From: Bacteroides ilei
GTDB taxonomy: Bacteria > Bacteroidota > Bacteroidia > Bacteroidales > Bacteroidaceae
NCBI RefSeq assembly: GCF_900128495.1
Contig: NZ_LT635801.1
Span: forward strand, 2,535,083-2,599,082
Reading direction: 5' to 3'
DNA: 64,000 nucleotides
In this document: positions 43,685-54,100 of the stretch, one piece after another
Numbering within the stretch: position 1 is the stretch's first letter
Layout of the letters: every line of letters starts with the position of its first letter
Made by a program: the position numbers and the translations under genes
Notes under the pieces: model-generated
Database searches by the model: none
The model's input: the letters and a program-made list of their open reading frames with translations, nothing else
Told to the model about the DNA's origin: nothing

Positions 43685-45040
43685 ATGAATATGAACCCGA
43701 ATTTGGAAGACAAGCAGATACATAAGATTCGTGTGATATGGGTGAATATCTGCCGTTTCATATTGGCGGCTGTATTTATCTTTTCCGGTTTTGTGAAAGC
43801 CAATGACCCGTGGGGGACTGTGTATAAGATTCAGGACTACATGGAAGCGTGGGGAATTGCACATATGTTCCCCGATGTAACTCCGTTCTTGTCGGCACTT
43901 GTTATGGGAGTACTTGAGTTTACACTTGGTTTTTACCTGTTGGTCGGTATCCGTAGGAGACTGGTAGCCACATTGCTGTTGCTGATGATGGCATTTATGA
44001 CTCCATTGACACTATGGCTGGCAATAGCGAATCCGATATCGGATTGTGGCTGTTTTGGTGATGCCGTGATTCTTACCAATTGGGAAACTTTCTGGAAAAA
44101 TGTAGGTTTGCTGATAGCGGCGATATCGGTCTTCAAATGGCGGAAAACCCTGTTGCTTAAATGGGTGACGGATAAGGTAGACTGGTTGATGGCTCTTTAT
44201 GGAGTTATTTTCATCATATTCTTTTCCATTTATTCTATCCGTGAATTGCCGGTTTTTGATTTTCGTCCTTACCATATCGGAGCTGATATCCGAAAAGGAA
44301 TGGAAATACCGGATGGGGAAAAGCCTACAGTGTATGAAACGACTTTCATTTACCGGAAGGATGGAGTGGAAAAGGAGTTTACAATTGATAATTTCCCTTC
44401 GGATACGACGTGGACTTTTGTTGATTCACGGACACGCGTCAAAGAAAAAGGATATGAACCTCCTATTCATGATTTTGCAATCATGTCGGTTGATGACGGT
44501 TCTGATTTGACAGACGAGATTCTGGATACGGATAATTATACATTCCTGTTGGTTTCACCACAGTTGTCAAAGGCTGATGAAAGCGGAATGGATCTGATAA
44601 ACGAGGTTTATGATTACAGTGTGGAACATGGTTACCGTTTCTTGTGTGTCACTTCTTCGCCTGATGAAGACATCGTGAAATGGCAGGACCGTACGGGGGC
44701 GGAGTATCCCTTCGGACTGATGGATGAGATAACTTTAAAGACAATGATCCGCTCCAATCCGGGACTGATGTTGTTGAAGAAAGGTGTGGTGTTGAATAAA
44801 TGGAGTGTAAACAGGATTCCGGACGAGTATCAGCTGAGTGATTCCCTCGACAAGCTTCCTCTTGGAACCATTAATCAACATAGTACGGCATATAAGCTGA
44901 TGGCGGTGACAGGCTGGTTTTTCGGTCCGTTATTGTTCCTGTTGCTGTGTGATATGCTCTGGCTGAGATGGAAGAAAATCCGGCAGGCAAGGAATACCAA
45001 TCAATCGCAACAGGCTGAAAAGAAAAATGATTTGATTTAA
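43685..45040 (+). CDS. DoxX-like membrane protein (BT_3928 family)
   Basis: About 451 residues. Four N-terminal membrane helices (first: FILAAVFIFSGFVKANDPWGTVYKI) form a DoxX-like unit with the conserved CGCFGD motif after the third helix. Another helix follows (MALYGVIFIIFFSIYSI), then a large soluble region of about 200 residues with thioredoxin-like strand pattern, and a final C-terminal helix. The family occurs in Bacteroidota immediately before tpiA, as here (24 bases). Its function is unproven; a role in redox or respiratory membrane chemistry is suggested by DoxX relatives. Starts at 43685 or 43691 are possible; the transcript would be nearly leaderless. Confidence 0.85.
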   Translation: MNMNPNLEDKQIHKIRVIWVNICRFILAAVFIFSGFVKANDPWGTVYKIQDYMEAWGIAHMFPDVTPFLSALVMGVLEFTLGFYLLVGIRRRLVATLLLLMMAFMTPLTLWLAIANPISDCGCFGDAVILTNWETFWKNVGLLIAAISVFKWRKTLLLKWVTDKVDWLMALYGVIFIIFFSIYSIRELPVFDFRPYHIGADIRKGMEIPDGEKPTVYETTFIYRKDGVEKEFTIDNFPSDTTWTFVDSRTRVKEKGYEPPIHDFAIMSVDDGSDLTDEILDTDNYTFLLVSPQLSKADESGMDLINEVYDYSVEHGYRFLCVTSSPDEDIVKWQDRTGAEYPFGLMDEITLKTMIRSNPGLMLLKKGVVLNKWSVNRIPDEYQLSDSLDKLPLGTINQHSTAYKLMAVTGWFFGPLLFLLLCDMLWLRWKKIRQARNTNQSQQAEKKNDLI

Positions 45041-45064
45041 ATAACCCTTTAAATTTTAAACAAA

Positions 45065-45820
45065 ATGAGAAAAAACATTGTAGCAGGTAACTGGAAAATG
45101 AACAAAAACCTGCAGGAAGGTATTGCATTGGCTAAGGAATTGAACGAAATGTTGGTTGCAGACAAACCTAATTGTGATGTAATCATCTGTACTCCGTTTA
45201 TTCATTTGGCTTCTGTAACTCCTATTGTTGACGCAAATGTTATCGGTGTAGGAGCAGAAAACTGTGCAGATAAAGTTTCTGGTGCATATACAGGTGAAGT
45301 TTCTGCTGAAATGGTTGCTTCTACAGGTGCACAATATGTAATCCTCGGACATTCAGAACGCCGTGCCTATTACCATGAAACAGTGGATATCCTGACAGAA
45401 AAGGTTAAATTGGCCTTGGCTAACAACCTGAAGCCTATCTTCTGTATCGGTGAAGTTTTGGCAGAACGTGAAGCAAACAAGCAGAATGAAGTTGTTGAAG
45501 CTCAGTTAGCTTCTGTATTCTCTTTGTCAGCTGAAGATTTCTCTAAGGTTATTTTGGCTTACGAACCTGTATGGGCTATCGGTACCGGTAAGACTGCTAC
45601 TCCGGAACAGGCTGAGGAAATCCACGCTCATATCCGTTCTTTGGTTGCTGCTAAATATGGTAAGGAAGTGGCTGAAAATACTTCAATCCTCTATGGAGGT
45701 AGCTGTAAGCCTTCAAATGCAAAGGAATTGTTTGCAAAGCCAGATGTTGACGGTGGTTTGATCGGTGGTGCTGCATTGAAGGCTGCTGACTTCAAGGGTA
45801 TCATTGATGCTTTCAAATAA
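45065..45820 (+). CDS. tpiA: Triosephosphate isomerase
   Basis: Interconverts dihydroxyacetone phosphate and glyceraldehyde 3-phosphate in glycolysis. The 251-residue TIM barrel starts [15 protein letters not shown]. The active site is complete: Lys11, His96 in GHSERR and Glu167 in [11 protein letters not shown], plus the phosphate-binding loops [10 protein letters not shown] and GGLIGGAAL. Codon choice is strongly biased to a few codons, as expected for a highly expressed gene. It lies 24 bases after the DoxX-type gene; the SPOR protein and folE follow. Confidence 0.98.
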   Translation: MRKNIVAGNWKMNKNLQEGIALAKELNEMLVADKPNCDVIICTPFIHLASVTPIVDANVIGVGAENCADKVSGAYTGEVSAEMVASTGAQYVILGHSERRAYYHETVDILTEKVKLALANNLKPIFCIGEVLAEREANKQNEVVEAQLASVFSLSAEDFSKVILAYEPVWAIGTGKTATPEQAEEIHAHIRSLVAAKYGKEVAENTSILYGGSCKPSNAKELFAKPDVDGGLIGGAALKAADFKGIIDAFK

Positions 45821-45926
45821 TCCAGAGATAAATCTTAATCAGATAAGTTGATGACGGGAGATTCCGCAAGGTAAATGCTCCAGGCGGAATTTCCTGTTAT
45901 CTTGTTTAATATTAAAATGCCGGTAA

Positions 45927-46394
45927 ATGATGAAATACCTTTTATTACTGATTTTCTTTCTTTCGGCTGCAGGAGCAAATGCCCAGCAGACGATTGTCGA
46001 AAGCCTGCAGACCAGACGTGCGGGAGAAGGTACTGTCACTATCCATCAGGATGCAAGTATCGCTTCATTGATCGGAAGCCGATATGTGACTAACGGTGCT
46101 GAGGGGAACGGTCAGAAGACTTTGAAAGCAAAAGGTTTCCGTGTACAGGTATATGCCGGGAACAATTCCCGCGTAGCCCGTACTGAAGCAAATGTGACTG
46201 CCAATAAAGTAAAGGAGGCATTTCCGGAAATGCCGGTATATACTTATTTCCAGCCTCCCCGTTGGCTGTGCCGTGTCGGTGATTTTAAGACTATAGAAGA
46301 GGCACATGCAGCTATGCGTAAGCTGAAAGGCAGCGGTGAGTTTAAGGAGGTTTCGATTGTACGTGAACAAATTAATATAGTTATTGAAGAATGA
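45927..46394 (+). CDS. SPOR-domain periplasmic protein
   Basis: 155 residues. A signal peptide ([20 protein letters not shown]) is followed by a short linker and a C-terminal SPOR domain (about 70-150: [32 protein letters not shown], then [22 protein letters not shown]). SPOR domains bind denuded glycan strands at the division septum, so a role in cell division or wall remodelling is likely. The gene overlaps folE by 4 bases (ATGA) and follows tpiA, a conserved arrangement in Bacteroides. Confidence 0.9.
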   Translation: MMKYLLLLIFFLSAAGANAQQTIVESLQTRRAGEGTVTIHQDASIASLIGSRYVTNGAEGNGQKTLKAKGFRVQVYAGNNSRVARTEANVTANKVKEAFPEMPVYTYFQPPRWLCRVGDFKTIEEAHAAMRKLKGSGEFKEVSIVREQINIVIEE

Positions 46395-46978
46395 TTGATA
46401 CAAACTTGTTGAGTTTCCCTGAAGAGAAGGTTCAGAAGCTGATGATGCATTATAAGGAAATTTTAGCGATTCTTGGAGAAGATACGGAACGTGAAGGTTT
46501 GCTTAAGACACCTGAACGTGTGGCAAAGGCTATGTTGACATTGACACGGGGGTATGATGTGGAACCCAGGGAAGTGTTGGCGAGCGCTAAATTTAAGGAA
46601 GATTACCGGCAGATGGTAATAGTCAAGGATATCGATTTCTTCTCGTTGTGCGAGCATCATATGCTGCCTTTTTACGGTAAGGCTCATGTTGCTTATATCC
46701 CTAACGGTTATATTACAGGTTTGAGCAAGATTGCACGTGTGGTCGATATCTTTTCACATCGTCTACAGGTGCAGGAACGTATGACAACTCAGATAAAGGA
46801 ATGTATCCAGGAAACTCTGAATCCGTTAGGAGTGATGGTTGTAGTGGAAGCCCGTCATATGTGCATGCAGATGCGGGGTGTAGAGAAACAGAATTCCATT
46901 ACCACGACGTCCGACTTTACCGGTGCTTTCAGTCAGGCGAAGATTCGTGAAGAGTTTATGAATCTGATTAACAGATAA
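46391..46978 (+). CDS. folE: GTP cyclohydrolase I
   Basis: Converts GTP to dihydroneopterin triphosphate, the first step of folate synthesis. The 195-residue protein has the zinc ligands Cys87 and His90 (SLCEHHMLP) and Cys158 (RHMCMQMRG), and the family motifs [21 protein letters not shown] and [10 protein letters not shown]. Length and motif order match FolE type I (unimodular). It is translationally coupled to the SPOR gene upstream. Its stop lies only 8 bases from the stop of the convergent dnaG, with no visible terminator between. Confidence 0.97.
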   Translation: MIDTNLLSFPEEKVQKLMMHYKEILAILGEDTEREGLLKTPERVAKAMLTLTRGYDVEPREVLASAKFKEDYRQMVIVKDIDFFSLCEHHMLPFYGKAHVAYIPNGYITGLSKIARVVDIFSHRLQVQERMTTQIKECIQETLNPLGVMVVVEARHMCMQMRGVEKQNSITTTSDFTGAFSQAKIREEFMNLINR

Positions 46979-46986
46979 AAAAGTTT

Positions 46987-49128
46987 TTAGAGTTTCAGTA
47001 CGACCCGGTCGCCTGCATTTTGTGCCATTACGCTTTGGGTCTGCTGTAATTCCTTGTACCGTTTCATTATGTCAATGTAGCGTTCAGGGTTATTGGCGAT
47101 TGCAGGGTCGGATAATGCCAGGAGTGTATGTTTCATTTCTTCTTCTACAATCGACAGCTTGAAGTCGAGTAACAGACGTGGTATCAGTTCATAAAGCCGT
47201 TCTTCGTCGGTTATGATTTTCTGTGCTTTTGAATGATATTTGCTGAGCTGGTAGCGGTCACTTACCATTTCTGCCGCCAGCTTGCTGACTTCCGGATCCG
47301 GATGCGTAAGGAAATAACGTTCTGCCACGAAATCAGGATTTTGTAGTCCTGATTCTGCTTCTTTCAGAATTCTTCTGTGCAAGGGTACATGGAATTGCAG
47401 TTCATCTTCTTTCAGGCTGTCTGCAATGTATCGGATAACGGTAAGTGGAATAGACTCACCGTTTTCATTCTCAATATAGCACATAGCCTTTTCTCCATAC
47501 CGGATCAGCATGCGTACCAGTTCCTCTTCTTTGGCAAAGAATACCTTCTGTTCATTTCCTTCGGCCGGAATATATGATTTGTAGCTTTCATCCAAAGGAG
47601 GCTGTTCCGGCAGGTGTGACATATCATCTCCTCCGTTCTGCAGGGGAAGGGTTTGTTTTCCTTCTGTTTCCGGAGTTATCCCGGTAAATGGAGGAGGTGT
47701 ATTACTTCCTTCCTCTATAGCGGAGCCGGCAGATTCTGTATTTGCCTGTATGGCTTTTTGCTGTTCCCGCTGTTCGCGTTCTTTGCGGCGGGTGTCTTCC
47801 TTGAATTTGGTTTCACGTGCCTGTTCTATCAGCTTGGCTGTAGCCTCGACCAGGATCTTTTCCTCCATCTGAAGCAATTGGCTGCTTTCACGGATGTATA
47901 CAGAACGTACTATCGCGTCGGGGATGACCGATATGCTTTTTACTATACTAGAAATCAAAGAAGCACGTTTGATGGGGTCTTTTCCGGCTTCTTCCATCAG
48001 AAGGTTGGTCTTGAAACGGATAAAGTCCACTTCATGTTCATTGATATACGCCTGATAGTCGGTAGCATTATGCTTGCGTGCAAAACTGTCCGGATCATCG
48101 CCGTCGGGCAGCAGGCATACCTTGATATTCATCCCTTCTTCCAGCAACATGTCAATTCCCCGGATGCTGGCTTTGATTCCGGCTCCGTCACCGTCATAGA
48201 GTACAGTTATATTATTGGTGAAGCGGTGTATCAGTCGGATCTGATCGGATGTAAGGGCTGTCCCCGAAGAGGCGACTACATTTTCAATACCACTCTGGTG
48301 CATGGATATGACATCGGTATATCCTTCTACAAGGAAGCACCGGTCCTGGCGGACAATAGCCTGTTTGGCAAAGTATATACCGTAGAGTTCCTTGCTTTTA
48401 TGGTATATTTCAGATTCCGGAGAATTTACATATTTCATTTGCACATTTTTGGTCTGTGCACTTAAAACACGTCCGCCGAATGCAACGACTTTACCGGATA
48501 ACGTATGTACGGGAAAGATTACGCGCCCCCAGAAGCGGTCGCGCAGACTGCCGTCGTCTTTTTTATAGCAGAGTCCGGTTTTTATCAGGAAGTCTTCCTT
48601 GAAACCCTTTTGAATTGCTTCCTTGGCGAAGGCATCACGTTTGTCGGGGCAGTATCCCAACTGGAATTTCTTGATGATGTCATCCCGGAACCCGCGGCTC
48701 CGGAAATAGGTCATGCCTATCCGTTGCCCTTCCATGTCATTGTAAAGTATGTTCTGGAAATATTCGGATGCGAACTGGTTGACAACAAACAAACTTTCAC
48801 GCAGGCTATGCGCCTGTTTCTCTTCATCAGTCAGTTCACGTTCCTTTATCTCGATATTGTATTTCCGGGCAAGCCATTTCAACGCTTCGTAATAGGAGAG
48901 CTGTTCATGTTCCATGATGAAATGCACTACATTCCCTCCCTTGCCGCAACTGAAGCATTTACATAAGCCCTTGCTTGGGGATACGCTGAATGAGGGAGTC
49001 TTTTCGTTATGGAAAGGACACAGACCTATGTAGTTGACTCCCCGTTTGCGGAGAGTAACAAATTCCGATACCACATCAACAATCTGTGCAGCATCCAATA
49101 TACGGTCTATGGTTACCTGGTCTATCAT
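46987..49128 (-). CDS. dnaG: DNA primase
   Basis: Makes RNA primers for replication. In the 713-residue protein an N-terminal CHCC zinc domain (Cys37, His40, Cys58, Cys61) leads to the catalytic core with the TOPRIM acidic motifs EGYTDVISM and LYDGDGAG. An extended, Gln/Glu/Pro-rich linker (about 425-520) connects to a C-terminal helicase-binding domain (from about 530, FFAKEEELVRMLIRYGEKAM). The linker makes it somewhat longer than the approximately 580-residue E. coli enzyme, which is usual for Bacteroidota. Start at 49128 gives the family N-terminus MIDQVTIDRILDAAQIVDVV. Confidence 0.97.
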   Translation of the reverse strand: MIDQVTIDRILDAAQIVDVVSEFVTLRKRGVNYIGLCPFHNEKTPSFSVSPSKGLCKCFSCGKGGNVVHFIMEHEQLSYYEALKWLARKYNIEIKERELTDEEKQAHSLRESLFVVNQFASEYFQNILYNDMEGQRIGMTYFRSRGFRDDIIKKFQLGYCPDKRDAFAKEAIQKGFKEDFLIKTGLCYKKDDGSLRDRFWGRVIFPVHTLSGKVVAFGGRVLSAQTKNVQMKYVNSPESEIYHKSKELYGIYFAKQAIVRQDRCFLVEGYTDVISMHQSGIENVVASSGTALTSDQIRLIHRFTNNITVLYDGDGAGIKASIRGIDMLLEEGMNIKVCLLPDGDDPDSFARKHNATDYQAYINEHEVDFIRFKTNLLMEEAGKDPIKRASLISSIVKSISVIPDAIVRSVYIRESSQLLQMEEKILVEATAKLIEQARETKFKEDTRRKEREQREQQKAIQANTESAGSAIEEGSNTPPPFTGITPETEGKQTLPLQNGGDDMSHLPEQPPLDESYKSYIPAEGNEQKVFFAKEEELVRMLIRYGEKAMCYIENENGESIPLTVIRYIADSLKEDELQFHVPLHRRILKEAESGLQNPDFVAERYFLTHPDPEVSKLAAEMVSDRYQLSKYHSKAQKIITDEERLYELIPRLLLDFKLSIVEEEMKHTLLALSDPAIANNPERYIDIMKRYKELQQTQSVMAQNAGDRVVLKL

Positions 49129-49184
49129 AAGTCAATAGCAAAAATAATAAAAAACGGAGTGTCTTCAGTGTAAAATCCGGGGGA

Positions 49185-49841
49185 TTATAATAATAGTCGT
49201 TCCAGTTCGTCGTAGTTTGCAGCCAGATAGGTCGCTCCGGCAGCGGTCAATTCTGCTGCGTCTCCATATCCATACAGGACACCGATGCAGTCCAATCCTA
49301 CTTCTCTAGCTCCGATCATATCGAATTTCCGGTCGCCTATCATGACAATTTCATGTTTATCTGTTATGTTTAGTTCCTTGATAATGTGGCGGATGACATC
49401 AGCTTTTGTGTGGATAGTCCCTTCTTCGTCCCGGGCTCCTATGTAATCGAGATACGGGGCCAGTTTGAAGTGGCGGGTAACAATTTCTGCCATTCTGATT
49501 TTCTTGGATGTACAGAGAACCAGAATTTTTCCGGCGTCTTTCAAATGTTGCAGAAATTTGAATACACCTTCATAGGGTTCTGCTTCATAAGCTCCCAGTC
49601 GGGCATAACGTTCACTGTATATTCTTGTCGCTTCGTGTGCCTGTTCGGCTGTAAAATGATAGAAGTCTTTGAAAGAATCTTCCAGTGGAGGACCGACAAA
49701 CGGGCGGAGTTTTTCCAGGTCTTCTATATTGATGCCGAAATGCCGGAGTGCATGTTGTGCACATCTTTGGATGCCTTCACCCGATTTCAATAAAGTTCCG
49801 TCCAGGTCAAAGAACAAGTATCTGTAATTTTTAACGGCCAT
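49185..49841 (-). CDS. HAD-superfamily hydrolase, phosphoglycolate phosphatase-like
   Basis: 218 residues. HAD motif I FFDLDGTLL has the nucleophile Asp12 and Asp14. A helical cap follows with RPFVGPPLEDSF, then motif II VLCTSKK, the motif III lysine in HTKADVIRHI, and motif IV MIGDRKFDMIGA. Sequence pattern and size fit the Gph/PpaX branch, which removes phosphate from small substrates such as phosphoglycolate or pyrophosphate. The exact substrate cannot be read from sequence. On the minus strand between mdh and dnaG, separated from mdh by a terminator. Confidence 0.88.
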   Translation of the reverse strand: MAVKNYRYLFFDLDGTLLKSGEGIQRCAQHALRHFGINIEDLEKLRPFVGPPLEDSFKDFYHFTAEQAHEATRIYSERYARLGAYEAEPYEGVFKFLQHLKDAGKILVLCTSKKIRMAEIVTRHFKLAPYLDYIGARDEEGTIHTKADVIRHIIKELNITDKHEIVMIGDRKFDMIGAREVGLDCIGVLYGYGDAAELTAAGATYLAANYDELERLLL

Positions 49842-49871
49842 GATGAATTCTATATCGGATTAAGAAAGAAA

Positions 49872-49896
49872 GAGGGGGCTGAATTTCAGTCCCCTC
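49872..49896 (-). terminator. Terminator after mdh
   Basis: On the minus strand GAGGGG-A-CTGAAATTCAG-CCCCCTC forms a stem followed by TTTCTTTC. It lies about 30 bases after the mdh stop. Confidence 0.75.
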
Positions 49897-49925
49897 CATT
49901 TTTGTTATATCGAGCAATGAATTGA

Positions 49926-50927
49926 TTACTTGATGTTCGGGTTCAATTTGTTCCATTCAGAAATAGCAGGAAGAACGCCCATAGAGATTACTTCATCACG
50001 CAATTCACACAAGTGAGCATAGCTCTTGTCCAGAGCAGCCTGTTCTTCCGGAGTACCCTTCAATTCAGCGCAGTGGCAACCGTCAGCTGTAATTGAAGTT
50101 TCCCAAGCCATCATGATGTGGTCATACTTATCGTTTGAGATATAAGTACCAGCCGGCCAGCGGAATGCTTTGCCACCCATAGCGGCACCGATCATTTCGA
50201 TAGAAACGTATGCCGGGCTCTGGAATGAAGAACGGCCACGCAGGTTGATGATGTTTGCACCACCTTTTGTTACTTTCTGCTGGATTTCAGCCCATTGTTC
50301 TTTAGTCAAAGCGTCAGTACCGATTATGTCGATCAACGGTTTGCCGTTTACTTTTGCTGTTGAAGCAAATACAGCCATCTGTTCGCCGTGACCACCGTAA
50401 GTACGGCAGTTTTCAACAGCATCCATAGATACTCCGAAGTGCTTAGCCAATTCGCTGCGCAGACGAGTTGAATCCAAAGCTGCCAAAGTAGTAACCTGGC
50501 TTGGTTTCAAACCAGAATACAGCAATGTAATCAAACCGGTAATATCGGCCGGGTTGAAGATGACAACGATGTGTTTAACATCCGGACAATACTGTTTTAC
50601 ATTCTTACCGAATTCTTCAGCGATAGCAGCATTGCCTTTCAACAGGTCTTCACGGGTCATACCTGCTTTACGGGCAGCACCACCTGAGTTAACGATATAT
50701 TTTGCACCAGTCAGCGCTTCTTTGACATCAGAAGTGTAAGTTACGTTTACACCTTCGAAACCGCAGTGGTATAATTCTTCAGCTACACCTTCCAAACCTG
50801 GAGCATATGGATCGTACAAGCAGATGTTAGGAGTCAGTCCCATCATGATAGCAGTCTGGGCCATGTTAGAACCGATCATACCGGCAGCACCAACAATAGT
50901 AAGTTTTTCGTCAGTTACAAATTTCAT
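49926..50927 (-). CDS. mdh: Malate dehydrogenase
   Basis: An NAD-dependent enzyme interconverting malate and oxaloacetate; in Bacteroides it serves the reductive branch to fumarate and succinate. The 333-residue protein has the Rossmann motif VGAAGMIGSN (12-21), the substrate loop AARKAGMTREDLL with its arginines, the Asn in VIFNPADITG, and the catalytic His in RTYGGHGEQM. Codon use is strongly biased, pointing to high expression. Single-gene unit with -7 box at 50984 and terminator at 49872. Confidence 0.95.
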   Translation of the reverse strand: MKFVTDEKLTIVGAAGMIGSNMAQTAIMMGLTPNICLYDPYAPGLEGVAEELYHCGFEGVNVTYTSDVKEALTGAKYIVNSGGAARKAGMTREDLLKGNAAIAEEFGKNVKQYCPDVKHIVVIFNPADITGLITLLYSGLKPSQVTTLAALDSTRLRSELAKHFGVSMDAVENCRTYGGHGEQMAVFASTAKVNGKPLIDIIGTDALTKEQWAEIQQKVTKGGANIINLRGRSSFQSPAYVSIEMIGAAMGGKAFRWPAGTYISNDKYDHIMMAWETSITADGCHCAELKGTPEEQAALDKSYAHLCELRDEVISMGVLPAISEWNKLNPNIK

Positions 50928-50983
50928 AATTCTTAGTGTTTAAGTTATGTTATATAGATTGTTTCCGTTTCGTTTTTGCACTG

Positions 50984-50991
50984 CAAATATA
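50984..50991 (-). promoter_or_regulatory. -7 promoter box of mdh
   Basis: Minus strand TATATTTG, 57 bases before the mdh start. The rest of the 207-base gap to the HTCS gene shows nothing else recognisable. Confidence 0.6.
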
Positions 50992-51134
50992 GGAAAGTTC
51001 TTTGGGTAAACGAATCATTATTTTATGAAAAAAATGGGGTTTGTATTAATTACGGAAAAATTTCACTATTTTTAATTTTGATATTTCGTTTTTGTAAAGG
51101 GGAGTTGGCAAATTAGAATATACTTCTTCTCTTT

Positions 51135-54100
51135 TTAGGAGGATTTATGGGCTTGTTTATTATTCTCTTGGTATTCTGTAGGAGAAACTCCGTAATATTG
51201 CTTGAAACTTTTGCTGAAATAATGAGGGTCGCTGAATCCTGTTTTGTATGCTGTTTCGGCCACATTGAATTCTTTTTCCTTTAACAGCCTGGCGGCTTTT
51301 TTCATGCGTATATCCTTTATATATGTAATAGGGGATTTCCCGGTCAATGATTTCAGTTTTCTGAAGAAAATAGTCCGGCTGAAGTTAAAGTATTCCACCA
51401 AAGTATCGACTGACAGGTCCGGATTGCTGATTTCCCGTTCCATGATGGCAGTAAGTTTTTCCAGAAATTCAATGTCTTTTGAAGATAAGGAAGTCGTTAT
51501 TTCTTCTTTCGGGACAGATGGATCCGTTTTATTGGCAGTAGGTGAAAGGTAGTATTCCTGCAGCCTTTTTCTTTGTGCCAACAGATTGCTTACACATGCC
51601 TGTAAATGAGAGACATTGAAGGGTTTTTCTATATATGCGTCCGAGCCTGTTTCTAGTCCTTTCAGTCTGCTTTCAATATCAGCTTTGGCAGTCAACAGGA
51701 TGGTCGGGATATGGCACACCGTTATATCCTGCCGTAATTCTTGCAGCATCTGGATTCCATCTTTGTAAGGCATCATGATATCAGATATAATAATGTCTGG
51801 AATATATTTTCTGGCCTGTTCCAGTCCTTCGCCTCCGTTGCAGGCTTCTATAATCTGGAAATCGGAAGAGAACAGTTCCTTTATAAATTCACGCAATTCG
51901 TCATTGTCTTCAACTATCAGCATGATATCGTTACTTTTATCCGGATTGATGGTTTTACATTCTTCATTTTCATCCCTTATTATCGGATAGCGGATGTCGT
52001 GGGCCGTTGAGTCATTCAGGATAAATTCTGTCTCTTTATTGAAATGGTTTTTCCCTTTGGGGATGCTGAAGGTAAAGCAACTTCCTTTTCCTGTTTCACT
52101 TTCTACTCCGATTGTACCTTTATGCAGTTCTACCAGTTCCTTTGCGAGTGAAAGTCCGATACCTATACTCGGATTGGCCATGAAATCCTGGTAAGTATTA
52201 CTTTCAAATCTTTCGAATATTTTCTTTTGGGATTTTCTGCTGATTCCTATGCCTTCATCTTTAATGCCGATTATGAAAGCAGATTCCGTCTCTTCGATGC
52301 TGATGTATATGTTTTTGTCGTCAGGGGTATATTTGAATGCGTTGGAAAGCAGATTATAGATTATCCTTTCAATCTTGTCAACATCACACCATACATAGGC
52401 CTGGTTTATGGAGTGTTCGAAATGAAGGGCTATATTACGTTTTTCAGCCAGTGCATAGAAATCTTGTAAGATCCGGTCTATTAATGGCAACAGATCGGTT
52501 TCCTGTACGTAAAGTTTCATCTTGTTGTTCTGTACTTTATTGAAATCCAGGATTTGGCTTACCAGATTGAGCATACGGTCGCAATTATGCTTGATTGTCT
52601 TTAATTCCCTTTTTGTTTCATCTTGTACGGAATCTTTCTGTAAAATGGATTCCAACGGACCGATAATCAATGTTAACGGAGTCCTTAGCTCGTGAGAAAT
52701 GTCGGTGAAAAGCTTTACTTTAAATTGGGATATAAGTTCTTCTTTCAGGGCTTTGTCTTTCAACTTGTAGAAAATCGTATATATTCTCAAGATCAGGATT
52801 AATATGAGGATTCCTGTCAGTACATAAAGGATTCTGGCATAAGGGGTTTCCCAGAAAGATGGCAGTACTTCAATGTCCAGAGTCCGTTCATTGTCAACCC
52901 ATACGCCTTCACTGTTCGTCGATTTGATTCTGAATACATACTTGCCATGTGGCAGGTTGGTATAGATGGCTTCCCTTCTGTCATTGACAATCCGGTATTC
53001 CTTGTCGAATCCTTCCAACATATAGGCATATTGGATATCTTCCGTGTTGGACATGTCGAGGGCCGAATATTTGATGGATACGATATGGGCTGTATGTGGA
53101 ATCTTTACAATCCGGGTTTCATTTATTGCTTTGTTTAATATCCGGGTGCTGTCATTAGGGGTCACTTCTTTATTATCGATATTTAATGAAGACAGGAAAA
53201 TCGGTGGTATGAATGTATTCTTGAAAACTTCATCAGGGTTGAAGTAGAAGATGCCTCGGTTGGTACCTAATTGGATCTGTCGGTTGTCGAATGTTCCTAC
53301 ACCTTCGCTGAATTGAATGTTGAATGCTTGCAGGTCATTGTCATAGTGCTCGAAGCTTTTATCCTTGAGATTAAACTTGATCAATCCTTTTTCGGTTGCC
53401 AGCCATAGGTTTCCGGCATGGTCGTCCTGAATTGTATAGATGATGTCGGCTACAAGGCCGCTATTCTGGGAATAGGAACGGAAAACGGCTTTATCCGACT
53501 TGAATTCAACCAGTTCATCCAATCCTCCTCCGAATGTCGCCGCGAATATCCTGCCGGATGGCAGACATTTGATCATATGTACGTCGTTATTGCTCAGACT
53601 GGTATTGTCTTTAGATACCCTATACTGTTCAAGGAACTCTATATCTTCCACTTTGGAAAAGTCGGCATCGAAAACAAGGACTCCTGCAGTTGTAGATATC
53701 CATATTCTGTCATATATATCTTCGGTAATATGGCGTGTTTTGTAATATCGTCTGATTGGGTAGTTCTTTAGCCGGTTGTTGTGGTTGATGAACCTGATTT
53801 TTCCCGTTGAAGTATCTACCAAGTTGATTCCGTTTCCATATGTCGCAATCCATATCCTTCCTTTTTTGTCCTGATATACAAAATAGATATCGTTACTGCT
53901 CAGGCTGTAAGGATTGGCTGGACTGTGACGGAATTGGCTGATCTTGAATGTATTTCTGCCTTGTGGAACGAGACGGTAGATTCCATTCCCTTTTGTTGAA
54001 ATCCAATAGCTCCCGGAGTTGTCCTGGAAGATATTGTAGACTTTTCCTATTTGTGTATCGGCGCTTTCATGGGAGACAATTTTGCCGGATAAGGACAAGC

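Noticed and set aside
46979..46986. Missing gene or terminator between folE and dnaG
   Set aside because: The two genes simply converge with an 8-base gap. No hairpin was found and nothing further can be claimed.
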